From contig NZ_CP009933.1 of NCBI RefSeq assembly GCF_000968375.1, forward strand, positions 1,178,001-1,242,000: a DNA stretch of 64,000 nucleotides. The letters are read 5' to 3'. The position numbers were made by a program, and so were the translations under genes. The notes below the pieces were generated by a model that was not told the DNA's origin, searched no databases, and worked only from the letters and a program-made list of their open reading frames with translations. Each line of letters starts with the position of its first letter. The first letter of the stretch is position 1. The stretch comes from Clostridium scatologenes (GTDB lineage: Bacteria; Bacillota; Clostridia; Clostridiales; Clostridiaceae). Shown here piece after piece: positions 34,672 through 43,319 of the stretch.

Positions 34672-36063
34672 TTGTTCAAGAAGTTATTAAAAAATACAGA
34701 AGAGAGAAAATATGAAAATTCAAGTAATTCAGAGTACATTCAGAAAGACATACTTATAAATCTATTTAATGATTTAATACAGGGAAAGCCAAGAAAGTTA
34801 ACTTTGGAAGATGTAAATTGTGGTGATATAGTAGATAAATGGAACGAGGTTATAGACACATTGTGTAGTTCAAGAAGGAAATCAGTTCTTGAAGTAAATG
34901 ATCTATTGCAAAGGGTAACTAGAATGGATTCTGTTAGAGATATCATTAAAAGTGTTGATACACAAACAGAAGCATTACATTCCATGTCAGCAAATAGTGA
35001 AGAATTGGCAGCATCTATAGAGGATGTCTCCAGTATGTCTCAGAAAATGTCACAATACTCAAATGATACAAAACAAGCATCTGAAACAGGACTATCAAGT
35101 GTATCTGATTCTATTGAATTTGTAAAAAAGTCATTCGAGGATATTGAGATTATAAATAATCAAATGCAAATTGTTAAAGAAAAAACTCATAAGATAAATG
35201 AAATAATTGATATTGTAAAAGGTATTGCAGATCAAACAGGATTATTAGCATTAAATGCTTCTATTGAAGCAGCAAGAGCAGGAGAGCAGGGAAAAGGATT
35301 TGCTGTTGTTGCGAATGAAGTTAAAAAGCTTGCTGAACACACGACCAATTCAGTTTTAGACATACAGAAAAATGTTTCCGATTTACAAAATGATATAGAT
35401 TCATCAGTTAATAAAATTGAACAAACATCTAAACAATTGGATTCAGGAAAACAATTAGTTAATAATTCATTAGAGTCAATTAGTTTAATTGATAATTCCA
35501 TAGATACTGTTAATGAAACGGTTAATCAAGTTACAGCAAATACAGAAGAACAAACTGCAGTTACTCAATCCTTTACTAGCAGTATTATGGAATTATCACA
35601 ACAGGCTGATTATATAGATAATAGTTGTATAGGAATTGGAAAAATTATATATGACTTAAGTAAAAATATAGATTCCATTAGATTAGATATGGTTAAAGAT
35701 AGATTTTGTTTAACAGATTGTGATATGATGGATGTTTATGAAACAGATCATTTGCTTTGGAGATGGAAAGTATATAATATGCTTCTTGGTAATGAAAAAG
35801 TAAATATTAATGTTGTAGGAGACTATAAGGGTTGTAGACTTGGGAAGTGGTATTATGGTATAGAGTGTGATAAATTTAGAGATAACAAAACTTTTATAGA
35901 GTTAGAAAAACCTCATATGGAATTGCATGATGCAGCAAGAGAGGCCGTTATTGCATATGAAAAAGGAGACATAAAATTGGCGGAACAATGTCTTGAAAAA
36001 ATGGACACGTGTTCAAAAACAGTATTTGCTTTAATGGGTGAAATGAAAAAAGTATTGTTTTAA
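34672..36063 (+). CDS. Cytoplasmic chemoreceptor with C-terminal CZB zinc-binding domain
   Basis: 463-residue soluble receptor. Residues 1-100 are a variable N-terminal part, 100-340 the signalling hairpin with tip TGLLALNASIEAARAGEQG, and 355-463 a CZB domain recognisable by HLLWRWKVYNMLLG, the Cys of GCRLGKWYYG, and HMELHDAAREA. CZB domains bind zinc through three His and one Cys and sense zinc or hypochlorous acid. Start is TTG 34672 with a strong TAGGGGGGA site. No membrane segment is present. Monocistronic, closed by a terminator. Confidence 0.93.
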   Translation: MFKKLLKNTEERKYENSSNSEYIQKDILINLFNDLIQGKPRKLTLEDVNCGDIVDKWNEVIDTLCSSRRKSVLEVNDLLQRVTRMDSVRDIIKSVDTQTEALHSMSANSEELAASIEDVSSMSQKMSQYSNDTKQASETGLSSVSDSIEFVKKSFEDIEIINNQMQIVKEKTHKINEIIDIVKGIADQTGLLALNASIEAARAGEQGKGFAVVANEVKKLAEHTTNSVLDIQKNVSDLQNDIDSSVNKIEQTSKQLDSGKQLVNNSLESISLIDNSIDTVNETVNQVTANTEEQTAVTQSFTSSIMELSQQADYIDNSCIGIGKIIYDLSKNIDSIRLDMVKDRFCLTDCDMMDVYETDHLLWRWKVYNMLLGNEKVNINVVGDYKGCRLGKWYYGIECDKFRDNKTFIELEKPHMELHDAAREAVIAYEKGDIKLAEQCLEKMDTCSKTVFALMGEMKKVLF

Positions 36064-36075
36064 ATAATAATAAGC

Positions 36076-36115
36076 ATGCACTACCATTAATAATTGTAAA
36101 GGTAGTGCATTTTTC
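36076..36115. terminator. Bidirectional terminator
   Basis: ATGCACTACC (36076-36085) pairs with GGTAGTGCAT (36101-36110), T-run after and A-rich before. It serves the CZB receptor gene and the convergent PadR gene. Confidence 0.85.
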
Positions 36116-36147
36116 ACAAAAATCAGTTAAAGTATCCGATAATTTAA

Positions 36148-36696
36148 CTATACTTGATTTTTATTTTTACAATAATTGATACAATTTTTCAGCCATCTAA
36201 TAGTAGATTCTTCTCGTATAATAGCCCCATCTAGAACAATAAAATCTCCAAAATCCTCACTATCAAGAGGTGGAACAGTATCATAACGTTCCTTTTGAGA
36301 GTATAAAAATGAAAGCCTTTCATGGTGTTGGAGTAATTGGTGTTCCAATAAACTTATTCTGGTAGTTACATCTAAATTGCTTGAAAAATACATTCTAAGT
36401 CGGAAAACATTTTTAGGTGTTTGCTCCATAGGTTCATCCTTATTAAGCCATTTCAAAAATTCTTTTTTACCTTTTTCTGTAATAGAATAAACTTTTTTTT
36501 CTAATACATCTCCACTAACTTCAATGTCATAAACTAAAAGTTTTTCGTCCACTAATTTTTTTAGTTCTGGATATATTTGGCTGTGTCTTGCATTCCAAAA
36601 CTCAGCTAATTGAAAATTAAATTCCTTTCCTATATCATAACCAGTTATAGGTTTTTTATTTACTAATCCTAAAATTGCGTATTTAAGAGTTCTCAT
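36148..36696 (-). CDS. PadR-family transcriptional regulator
   Basis: 182-residue regulator with the PadR winged helix at the N-terminus (YAILGLVNKKPITGYDIGKE, then RHSQIYPELKKLVDEKLL) and a C-terminal helical domain of the AphA/Vir type. Reverse-strand GGAAGGTGGA lies before the methionine at 36696; six extra upstream residues are unlikely. It is divergent from the enoate-reductase-like gene at 36884. PadR proteins typically repress divergently encoded phenolic-acid genes and release DNA when the phenolic binds, which fits the neighbour. Confidence 0.92.
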   Translation of the reverse strand: MRTLKYAILGLVNKKPITGYDIGKEFNFQLAEFWNARHSQIYPELKKLVDEKLLVYDIEVSGDVLEKKVYSITEKGKKEFLKWLNKDEPMEQTPKNVFRLRMYFSSNLDVTTRISLLEHQLLQHHERLSFLYSQKERYDTVPPLDSEDFGDFIVLDGAIIREESTIRWLKNCINYCKNKNQV

Positions 36697-36773
36697 AAAA
36701 ATCCACCTTCCCATTCTGCATATAACATTATAACATGGTTTTTATAATTATATAAGTGCAAATATATAAATTG

Positions 36774-36815
36774 AAACATATAAAATTTGACATGTTTGGT
36801 ACTGGATGATAATAT
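36774..36815 (+). promoter_or_regulatory. Sigma-A promoter with overlapping PadR operator candidate
   Basis: TTGACA (36787-36792), exactly 17 bases, TAATAT (36810-36815). The inverted repeat AAACAT (36774-36779) / ATGTTT (36792-36797) covers the -35, the position expected for repression by the divergently encoded PadR protein. Confidence 0.65.
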
Positions 36816-36883
36816 ATAACGTATAATCAATTATTCAACAAAAAATAATTCTTGAAAAATAAATTAATAAGGGGAGTAAAATC

Positions 36884-38833
36884 ATGGAAAGAAAGTATCC
36901 AAACTTATGTAAGCCAATTAAAATAGGGAATGTTAATTTTAGAAACAGAATGTTTTCTGCTCCTATGGGGGGAACAGATATTACAGCTGACTGCACTATT
37001 GGGCCTGCATCTACCGCTTTTTATGAATTAAGAGCTAAGGGTGGCGCTGCTTCAGTTACTGTCAGCGAATGTGTGGTACATCCAGAAACAGAAGGTTCTC
37101 ATATGTTTCACCTGGATTTGCAAACAGTAGGTTCACTTGCAAGCTTTACATATACTGCAGATGCTATTCGTCGTCATGGTGCAATTGCCAGTGTAGAATT
37201 ATCCCATTCAGGACAATATGCTGGAACTTATTTAACTGACAAGAATAAAAAGCAAGGACTTGCTCAATGGGGACCAAGTGCTGGAGTTCGTCCAGATGGT
37301 CGTGAAGTAAAAGAACTTACTCAAGAGCTTATAGATGATATAGTAGCAGCTTATGGAAATTGTGCAGCACTGGCTAAAAGAGCAGGTTTTGAAATGATCA
37401 TGATTCATGGTGGACATGGATGGTTGATTAATCAGTTCTTGTCTCCTTATTTTAATCATAGAACAGATAAGTATGGTGGTACTTTAGAAAATAGAGTGCG
37501 TTTTGCACAAGAAGTTCTTGATAGTGTTCGTAAAGCAGTTGGACTTGGTTTCCCAATAGAGTTTAGAATGAGTGGTTCTGAATTATTTGAAGGTGGCTAT
37601 GATCTTGATGGAGGTGTTGAAATTGCTAAATTAATAGAATCAAGAGTAGATTTACTTCATGTATCTGCAGGAACTTACCAAAGAGGATTTGGGATAACAC
37701 ATCCATCTATGTTTGTACCACATGGTTGTAATGTTTATCTTGCGGCAGAAATTAAGAAACATGTAAGTGTACCAGTTGCAACACTTGGTGGCTTAAATGA
37801 TCCAGCTCAGATGGAAGAAATCATAGCTAGTGGTAAGGCAGATGTAATTGAAATGGCTCGTGCACTTTTAGCTGATCATGAACTTCCAAGAAAGGTTATG
37901 GCAAATAAAGATGAGGACATTGTAAAATGTTTAAGATGTTTTACATGTATGGCAGAACGTGCTATGACATCTACAAGACGTTGCACAGTTAACCCATTAA
38001 TTGGACGTGAATTAGGTGGAACAGAAATTATTCCTTCAGCAACTCCTCGTAAAGTTTTAGTAGCAGGCGGCGGCCCAGGTGGACTTAAAGCTGCTATTAC
38101 AGCTGCAAAACGTGGACATAAGGTAATTCTTTGTGAAAAGTCTAATGAGTTAGGTGGAATACTTAAGGGAGAACAAGCAATTCCATTTAAGTATGAGATG
38201 TATGAATTAGGCGTTACCCTTGGAAAATTAGCAAAAGATGCAGGTGTTGAAATTCGATTAAATACAACTGTTACAAAAGAGTATGTAGAAAAGGAAAATG
38301 TTGATGCACTAATTATTGCAGTTGGTTCTGAACCACTTGTTCCTCCAATCCCAGGTTTGAAAGGTGATAATGTAGTAGTTGTTAATAACTATTATAAGGA
38401 GAAGGATAAGGTAAGCAATGATGTAGTAGTGCTTGGAGGAGGTCTTGCAGGCTGTGAAGCAGCAATACATCTTGCACGAGAAGGTAAGACTGTACATTTA
38501 GTAGAAATGAGATCAGAACTTGCTCCAGATGCAAATATAAGACATAGGCCAATTTTATTATCTGAAATCGAAAAGAACAATATTCATGTTCATACAGAAT
38601 ATAAGGGATTAAATGTAACGGAAAAAGGTGTTACATGTGCTGACAAAGCGGGTGAAGAACAACTTGTTCCAGGAACTACAGTAATATGTGCACTTGGACA
38701 AAGAGCAAGAAGAAACGTAGTGGAAGAATTAGTTGACTGTGCACCTTATGTAGCACAAATTGGAGATTGTGTAAAAGCTTCTACTATAACAACTGCAGTA
38801 TATCAAGGATATCATGCTGCATTTGATATTTAA
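36884..38833 (+). CDS. Old-yellow-enzyme/2-enoate reductase-like FMN-FeS-FAD protein
   Basis: 649-residue enzyme of the 2,4-dienoyl-CoA reductase/2-enoate reductase/BaiCD group. Residues 1-340 form the FMN TIM barrel (IHGGHGWLINQFLSPYFN contains the substrate-binding HGGHG); 345-370 the [4Fe-4S] motif CLRCFTCM...RRC; about 385-649 FAD and NAD(P) folds (VLVAGGGPGGLKAAITAAKR and VVVLGGGLAGCEAAI). It transfers hydride from NADH through FAD, Fe-S and FMN to a C=C bond, usually an enoate or enone. Divergent PadR suggests a phenolic substrate such as a cinnamate or chalcone. GGGGAG precedes the ATG; a terminator follows, so it is monocistronic. Confidence 0.92.
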   Translation: MERKYPNLCKPIKIGNVNFRNRMFSAPMGGTDITADCTIGPASTAFYELRAKGGAASVTVSECVVHPETEGSHMFHLDLQTVGSLASFTYTADAIRRHGAIASVELSHSGQYAGTYLTDKNKKQGLAQWGPSAGVRPDGREVKELTQELIDDIVAAYGNCAALAKRAGFEMIMIHGGHGWLINQFLSPYFNHRTDKYGGTLENRVRFAQEVLDSVRKAVGLGFPIEFRMSGSELFEGGYDLDGGVEIAKLIESRVDLLHVSAGTYQRGFGITHPSMFVPHGCNVYLAAEIKKHVSVPVATLGGLNDPAQMEEIIASGKADVIEMARALLADHELPRKVMANKDEDIVKCLRCFTCMAERAMTSTRRCTVNPLIGRELGGTEIIPSATPRKVLVAGGGPGGLKAAITAAKRGHKVILCEKSNELGGILKGEQAIPFKYEMYELGVTLGKLAKDAGVEIRLNTTVTKEYVEKENVDALIIAVGSEPLVPPIPGLKGDNVVVVNNYYKEKDKVSNDVVVLGGGLAGCEAAIHLAREGKTVHLVEMRSELAPDANIRHRPILLSEIEKNNIHVHTEYKGLNVTEKGVTCADKAGEEQLVPGTTVICALGQRARRNVVEELVDCAPYVAQIGDCVKASTITTAVYQGYHAAFDI

Positions 38834-38871
38834 TCATTAAATAAAAAATATTTTTGGGTAACTTAAAATTA

Positions 38872-38927
38872 AAGCTTCAGGATGGATTATTTATTAAAAG
38901 ATAAATCCAGTCTGAAGCTTATTTTTT
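38872..38927 (+). terminator. Terminator after enoate reductase
   Basis: AAGCTTCAG (38872-38880) pairs with CTGAAGCTT (38912-38920), with inner TGGATTATTTAT/ATAAATCCA pairing, followed by ATTTTTT. Confidence 0.88.
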
Positions 38928-38980
38928 AATAAAGTACTGTGTAAGTAAATATAAAATGTGCAAAAATAAAGCCAACTTTA

Positions 38981-39067
38981 ATGTATAGTTTTATTAAATT
39001 AGTAGTTCAAGCAGCTTTACTTATACCGCTGGCAGTGTTGTGTGGATTTAGACATAAAAAGCTATAG
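38981..39067 (+). pseudogene. Possible C-terminal remnant of a membrane protein
   Basis: A stop-free stretch before 39067 reads FIKLVVQAALLIPLAVLCG then FRHKKL, like the last membrane helix and basic tail of a permease or receptor. There is no ribosome site, and the frame is closed by a stop upstream (near 38939). Base composition is locally GC-richer. The rest of the 38928-39172 gap shows nothing else. Confidence 0.3.
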
Positions 39068-39172
39068 AATTGTTATATAAAAATGAAATTTAAGATGAAG
39101 TATTATTTAATGCCTCATCTTTTTTAAAGTTAAGGAAATTTTAAGGTTGAATTAAGAGGAGTGAAAGTATAT

Positions 39173-39211
39173 ACCTTTAAATTTAAATATATATAAAATA
39201 AATTTAAAGGT
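39173..39211 (+). promoter_or_regulatory. Perfect 13-bp palindrome before CPBP gene
   Basis: ACCTTTAAATTTA (39173-39185) and TAAATTTAAAGGT (39199-39211), 13-base spacer, directly abutting the ribosome site GGGAGG at 39213. As DNA it could be an operator; as RNA it would form a stem next to the ribosome site and could limit translation. Confidence 0.6.
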
Positions 39212-39225
39212 GGGAGGTAAAGAAT

Positions 39226-40053
39226 ATGAATAATTTTTTTGAAGGTACGAAAATAAGAAAAGTGATATTTATTTATGTTTTTGTAGTAATTTTCTTTTGT
39301 ATAATTTCTGAATTAAGTTTTGTGAAATCTACAGGCATATTAGATGAAAATTTGTTCTTATTATTATGTAATTTAGGAGTTTTAGTGTGGTTTATGCTAA
39401 AATTAAGAAAAGTAAGTTATGATGTTAAAAATGGAATAAATGGTTTGAAAACGGATTTAAATATTAAAGATACAATGTTTAGTATTATAATAAACATTAC
39501 TGTAAGTATAGGATTTGTCATAATTGTAGTTTGTGCTTTAAAAAGTATATCGCCTTCATTTATGAATGGACTTTTAGAAGAATTAAATAAAAATGACTCA
39601 AATTCCTTGTATAGTATAATCATTAATGGAATTACAGCATCATTTATAGCACCAATTGTAGAAGAGCTTATATTTAGAGGGGTTATACTTAATAGATTAA
39701 AAATAAAAATGGGAATTAAAAAAGCAGTGATAATATCTTCTATTCTATTTGGAATGATCCATTATGAATTAGGAATATTGTCTGCAATTGTTTTTGGTAT
39801 ATGTATGTCATTAATATATTTAAAAACAAAAAATATATTTGTTACTATAGCAATTCATATTATCAATAATTTTATGATTTTTGTTGTACAAATTATATAC
39901 TTCTTAATAGATAGTAATGTAAGCAATGAGAATGTCGCTTTAAGTAGTTTTAATTCATTATGGTTTATAGCTGGCATTGGATGCTTTGTGCTGGGAATAG
40001 TTATGAGTACTTACTTTATAAAGGTAAATTGGAATAAAAGAATTAGTGATTAA
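39226..40053 (+). CDS. CPBP-family intramembrane metalloprotease
   Basis: 275-residue protein with about eight membrane helices and the CPBP/Abi signature: EELIFRG (EExxxR) near residue 147, a second motif with the His of GMIHYE, and a third with HIINN. These residues bind the catalytic metal within the membrane. Bacterial members include bacteriocin self-immunity proteins and regulators that cleave membrane substrates. It is the first of two tandem paralogues ahead of a two-component system, which suggests a bacteriocin or cell-envelope response unit. Confidence 0.9.
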   Translation: MNNFFEGTKIRKVIFIYVFVVIFFCIISELSFVKSTGILDENLFLLLCNLGVLVWFMLKLRKVSYDVKNGINGLKTDLNIKDTMFSIIINITVSIGFVIIVVCALKSISPSFMNGLLEELNKNDSNSLYSIIINGITASFIAPIVEELIFRGVILNRLKIKMGIKKAVIISSILFGMIHYELGILSAIVFGICMSLIYLKTKNIFVTIAIHIINNFMIFVVQIIYFLIDSNVSNENVALSSFNSLWFIAGIGCFVLGIVMSTYFIKVNWNKRISD

Positions 40054-40085
40054 GTATAACAGAAAAAGGAAGGAAGTGAATTTTA

Positions 40086-40133
40086 GTGTGGATTGTATTT
40101 TGTACACATGCCATCACTAAAGAAAAGCTATGA
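40086..40133 (+). other. Possible 15-codon coupling leader ORF
   Basis: GTG 40086 has AGGAAG nine bases upstream and opens MWIVFCTHAITKEKL, whose TGA stop overlaps the ATG of the second CPBP gene (ATGA). The CPBP gene itself has only a weak site, so translation may be coupled to this short frame. Confidence 0.4.
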
Positions 40134-40948
40134 ATTTTGAATTATTTAAAGAAATTAAAACAAGATATTTATTTATAAAAATGCTTTGTATACTTGCATT
40201 AGGTATAATATTAATGATAGTTTGTTCAAAGGTTTTAAAAATTCACATAACAGATAGTTATGTTGAAATTATTTCAACTGTAATTACAATAATATGGTTT
40301 TTAATAGTACTAAAATTTATGAGAGAAAATAGTATAAGCATTAGTAATTTTATAAGAAGGCCAGTAAAAAGTAAGTTTATATTAGAAGTTCCTGTAAGTT
40401 TAATAATAACTTATTTAGGTGGTGCAGGATTTATCTTATTAATATTATTTTTAGTTAATTGCATAAATCCAGCTATGTTAAGCAGCATAAATTCAAATTT
40501 ATCCAATAAATCCCCTGAACTAGGCACAATATTTATGATGATTATAAGTTTTATTTCATCCGTTATTATTGCACCTATAGTAGAAGAATTTATTTTTAGG
40601 GGAATATTAATGAGCAGGTTGTATAATAAATATGGAATGGGTAAATCAATTTTATTTTCTTCAATTATATTTTTATCTATGCACTTAAACATTAATCCTA
40701 TGCTTTTACTTTTAGGGATAAGCTGTGCCATTCTAACCTATAAGTATAAATCATTAATACCTTCAATTACACTTCATGCTTGCAACAATCTTATTGTTTT
40801 TATAGGTGGTTTGAAAAGAAACAGTGGTGTAAGTAAAAATGATTTACTGAATGTCAATTCTAGTTTTATAATTGGAGGCATTATATTAGTTACTATATAT
40901 ATATTTTATTCATATAGAAATTATAGAAAATGTAGAATGAATATTTAA
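40130..40948 (+). CDS. CPBP-family intramembrane metalloprotease (second copy)
   Basis: 272-residue paralogue of the preceding gene. The metal motif EEFIFRG, the SMHLN histidine and the late LHACNNL motif are all present, so the active site looks intact. About eight membrane helices. No strong ribosome site lies before the ATG, but a short frame with a good site ends exactly at it (ATGA overlap). The response-regulator gene follows 45 bases later, suggesting one transcript CPBP-CPBP-regulator-kinase. Confidence 0.9.
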   Translation: MNFELFKEIKTRYLFIKMLCILALGIILMIVCSKVLKIHITDSYVEIISTVITIIWFLIVLKFMRENSISISNFIRRPVKSKFILEVPVSLIITYLGGAGFILLILFLVNCINPAMLSSINSNLSNKSPELGTIFMMIISFISSVIIAPIVEEFIFRGILMSRLYNKYGMGKSILFSSIIFLSMHLNINPMLLLLGISCAILTYKYKSLIPSITLHACNNLIVFIGGLKRNSGVSKNDLLNVNSSFIIGGIILVTIYIFYSYRNYRKCRMNI

Positions 40949-40993
40949 TATTTATAATTTTAAATGTGTTTAAGGAAAGGAAAGTTTATATTT

Positions 40994-41689
40994 ATGAAAA
41001 AGATTTTAATTGCTGATGATGAACAAGAAATAATAGAATTATTAAGGCTGTATTTTGAAAAGGATTATTATGAAGTGTTTGGTGCTGATGATGGATTTTC
41101 AGCACTGGATATTTTAAAGGATAATACAATTGATATTGCAATAATTGATATAATGATGCCCAATATGGATGGTTATGCTCTTATAAAAAGAATAAGGGAG
41201 AAATATAAGATTCCTGTTATTGTAATGTCTGCTAAGAGTGAAATAAGTGATAAAATATTGGGGCTTGAACTTGGTGCAGATGACTACATAACTAAACCAT
41301 GTGATCCACTGGAGGTATTAGCAAGGGTAAAGGCACAGCTTAGGAGATGTTTGGAATTTGATAATAGTGAAGAAAAAATAGTAGAAACTCTCACTATAGG
41401 AGAGTTGAAACTTTATACGGATTCATGTACTCTCTATAAAGGAAACAGACAAGTACTAATTACATCTACAGAGTACAAGCTATTACTTCTTTTGATGAGT
41501 AATCCTAAGAAAGTTTTCACTAAAAAACAGATTTTTGAATGTATTTGGAATGAGCCTTTTTATGCTGATGATAATACAATAATGGTTCATATTAGCAAAT
41601 TGCGGGATAAAATTGAAGAAGACTCTAAAAAACCTGTATATTTAAAGACAATAAGGGGACTTGGTTATAAAATTGAGTATAAAAAGTAA
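40994..41689 (+). CDS. OmpR/VanR-family response regulator
   Basis: 231 residues: receiver domain (acidic DDEQE near residue 8, phospho-Asp in IAIIDIMMPNMDGY, conserved Lys in ITKPCDP) and a winged-helix DNA-binding domain (TSTEYKLLLLLMSNPKKVF, VHISKLRDKI, RGLGYK). AAGGAAAGGAAAG precedes ATG 40994; the longer upstream frame is not needed. Paired with the kinase 24 bases downstream. VanR-like in domain order; no resistance genes other than the CPBP proteins are adjacent. Confidence 0.94.
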   Translation: MKKILIADDEQEIIELLRLYFEKDYYEVFGADDGFSALDILKDNTIDIAIIDIMMPNMDGYALIKRIREKYKIPVIVMSAKSEISDKILGLELGADDYITKPCDPLEVLARVKAQLRRCLEFDNSEEKIVETLTIGELKLYTDSCTLYKGNRQVLITSTEYKLLLLLMSNPKKVFTKKQIFECIWNEPFYADDNTIMVHISKLRDKIEEDSKKPVYLKTIRGLGYKIEYKK

Positions 41690-41712
41690 TTTATATATGG
41701 AGAGTAGTATTA

Positions 41713-43161
41713 ATGTTTTTCAATAGATTAAGAAAAAAATTTAAAAGACTATATATTACTATGTTTAAAAACTATATTGTTTTTATGTTTTTAGTGTTAC
41801 TTGTATTATTAGGCAGTATATGTTTTGTCATTTTTACTATAGGAAAAATGATTACATCAGAAGAGTATGTAAAAGATACACAAAAGTTTTTTATGGCATC
41901 AAAAATAGTAAAGGATGATTATAAAAAAATTGATGCATCGAAAATTATTAAATCTAATGGATGGGTCGAAATACTCGATTCAAATAAAAAAATTATTTAT
42001 GTTATAGGAACTAAAAAAGATAAATCAGCAAGTTATACAGAAGATGAGCTTTTACATTTTATGGACTTATCATATAATAATTTAAAAAGTGATACTTCTT
42101 ATTTTTATTCTGTTGCACCATTCAATAGCAATGAAAAAAAATTCTATTGTATTGTTAAAGTACCTCCTGGAATTGTAAAATTAAATGTTGATATAGCGCC
42201 TTCACCAGATAAATATATTGAAAAGGCTGCAATTTATATATTGGTAGCTATACTTGTAATTATAGTGTTTTTAATAACATCTGTATTTTTATATGCTTAC
42301 TTAACTACTAAAAAAGTGGTTATGCCTTTAAAGAAAATATTACAGGGGATAAAAAGAATGACTGAAGAGGATTACTCTACAAGAATTAATTTTAATGCAG
42401 AAAATGAATTTGCAGAAATAAGAGATGCTTTTAATTTTATGGCTGAAAAAATTGAAACTTCAAAGGCAGAAAGAAATAGAATGGAGATTTTAAAACAGCA
42501 GCTTTTATCAGATATATCTCATGATTTGAAAACACCATTAACCTCTATTATGGGATATTCAAAGGCCCTTAGAGATGATGTGGTAAAGGATGATGAAAAA
42601 ATTAAGCAATATTTAAATACAATATATAATAAATCTAAAAGAACAGTTTCTTTAATTGAAAATCTTCATGAATTCACAAAGCTCGATAATAATGGATTTT
42701 TAATAAACAAAGAAAATTGGGATTTTTGTGAGTTTGTGCGTAAAATAGTATCTGAATATTATAATGAATTTGAGGAAAAATGCTTTCAAATTGAGATAAA
42801 CTTACCAGAACATGAAATTATGTATAAATTTGATAAGTTAGAGATGGAAAGAGCAATTTCAAATATTATATCTAATGTGTTAAAGTACAATAAATTTGAA
42901 ACAAAAGTAAAGATAGAATTAACTTGTAATAACTACGAAATAGAACTGATAATTGCAGATGATGGAATTGGTATTGATGAAGGTTTAAAGGGAAATATAT
43001 TTGAACCTTTTTCAAGAGGTGACAAATCAAGATACACAAAAGGTGGTACAGGGCTGGGACTTTCTATTGCAAGTAAAATAGTTCAAAAACATGGGGGAAG
43101 TCTAACTCTTGAAAGTTGTAAAGAGTATAAAACGATGTTTAAGTTAAAATTTGAAAAATAG
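41713..43161 (+). CDS. Membrane sensor histidine kinase (VanS-like)
   Basis: 482 residues. Two membrane helices (about 20-42 and 172-200) flank an extracellular sensor domain of about 130 residues; then HAMP (200-255), HisKA with SDISHDLKTPLTSIMGYSK (phospho-His in SHDLKTP) and HATPase with DDGIGIDEGL and GGTGLGLSIASKIV boxes. Complete and in frame. Cognate of the upstream regulator. The signal is unknown; tandem CPBP genes suggest envelope stress or an antimicrobial peptide. Confidence 0.94.
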   Translation: MFFNRLRKKFKRLYITMFKNYIVFMFLVLLVLLGSICFVIFTIGKMITSEEYVKDTQKFFMASKIVKDDYKKIDASKIIKSNGWVEILDSNKKIIYVIGTKKDKSASYTEDELLHFMDLSYNNLKSDTSYFYSVAPFNSNEKKFYCIVKVPPGIVKLNVDIAPSPDKYIEKAAIYILVAILVIIVFLITSVFLYAYLTTKKVVMPLKKILQGIKRMTEEDYSTRINFNAENEFAEIRDAFNFMAEKIETSKAERNRMEILKQQLLSDISHDLKTPLTSIMGYSKALRDDVVKDDEKIKQYLNTIYNKSKRTVSLIENLHEFTKLDNNGFLINKENWDFCEFVRKIVSEYYNEFEEKCFQIEINLPEHEIMYKFDKLEMERAISNIISNVLKYNKFETKVKIELTCNNYEIELIIADDGIGIDEGLKGNIFEPFSRGDKSRYTKGGTGLGLSIASKIVQKHGGSLTLESCKEYKTMFKLKFEK

Positions 43162-43319
43162 TAAGGTTTTACTTTCTATAGAAAAAAACTATTAATACAC
43201 ACTGAAATTTCTATTAGAATTATTGTTAACAAATTATTATAATGTACATGATTGGGTTTATATTAAACATTTGGAAATATTGAAGCATTTTAAACATCTT
43301 AATTGAATTGGAGGATATT

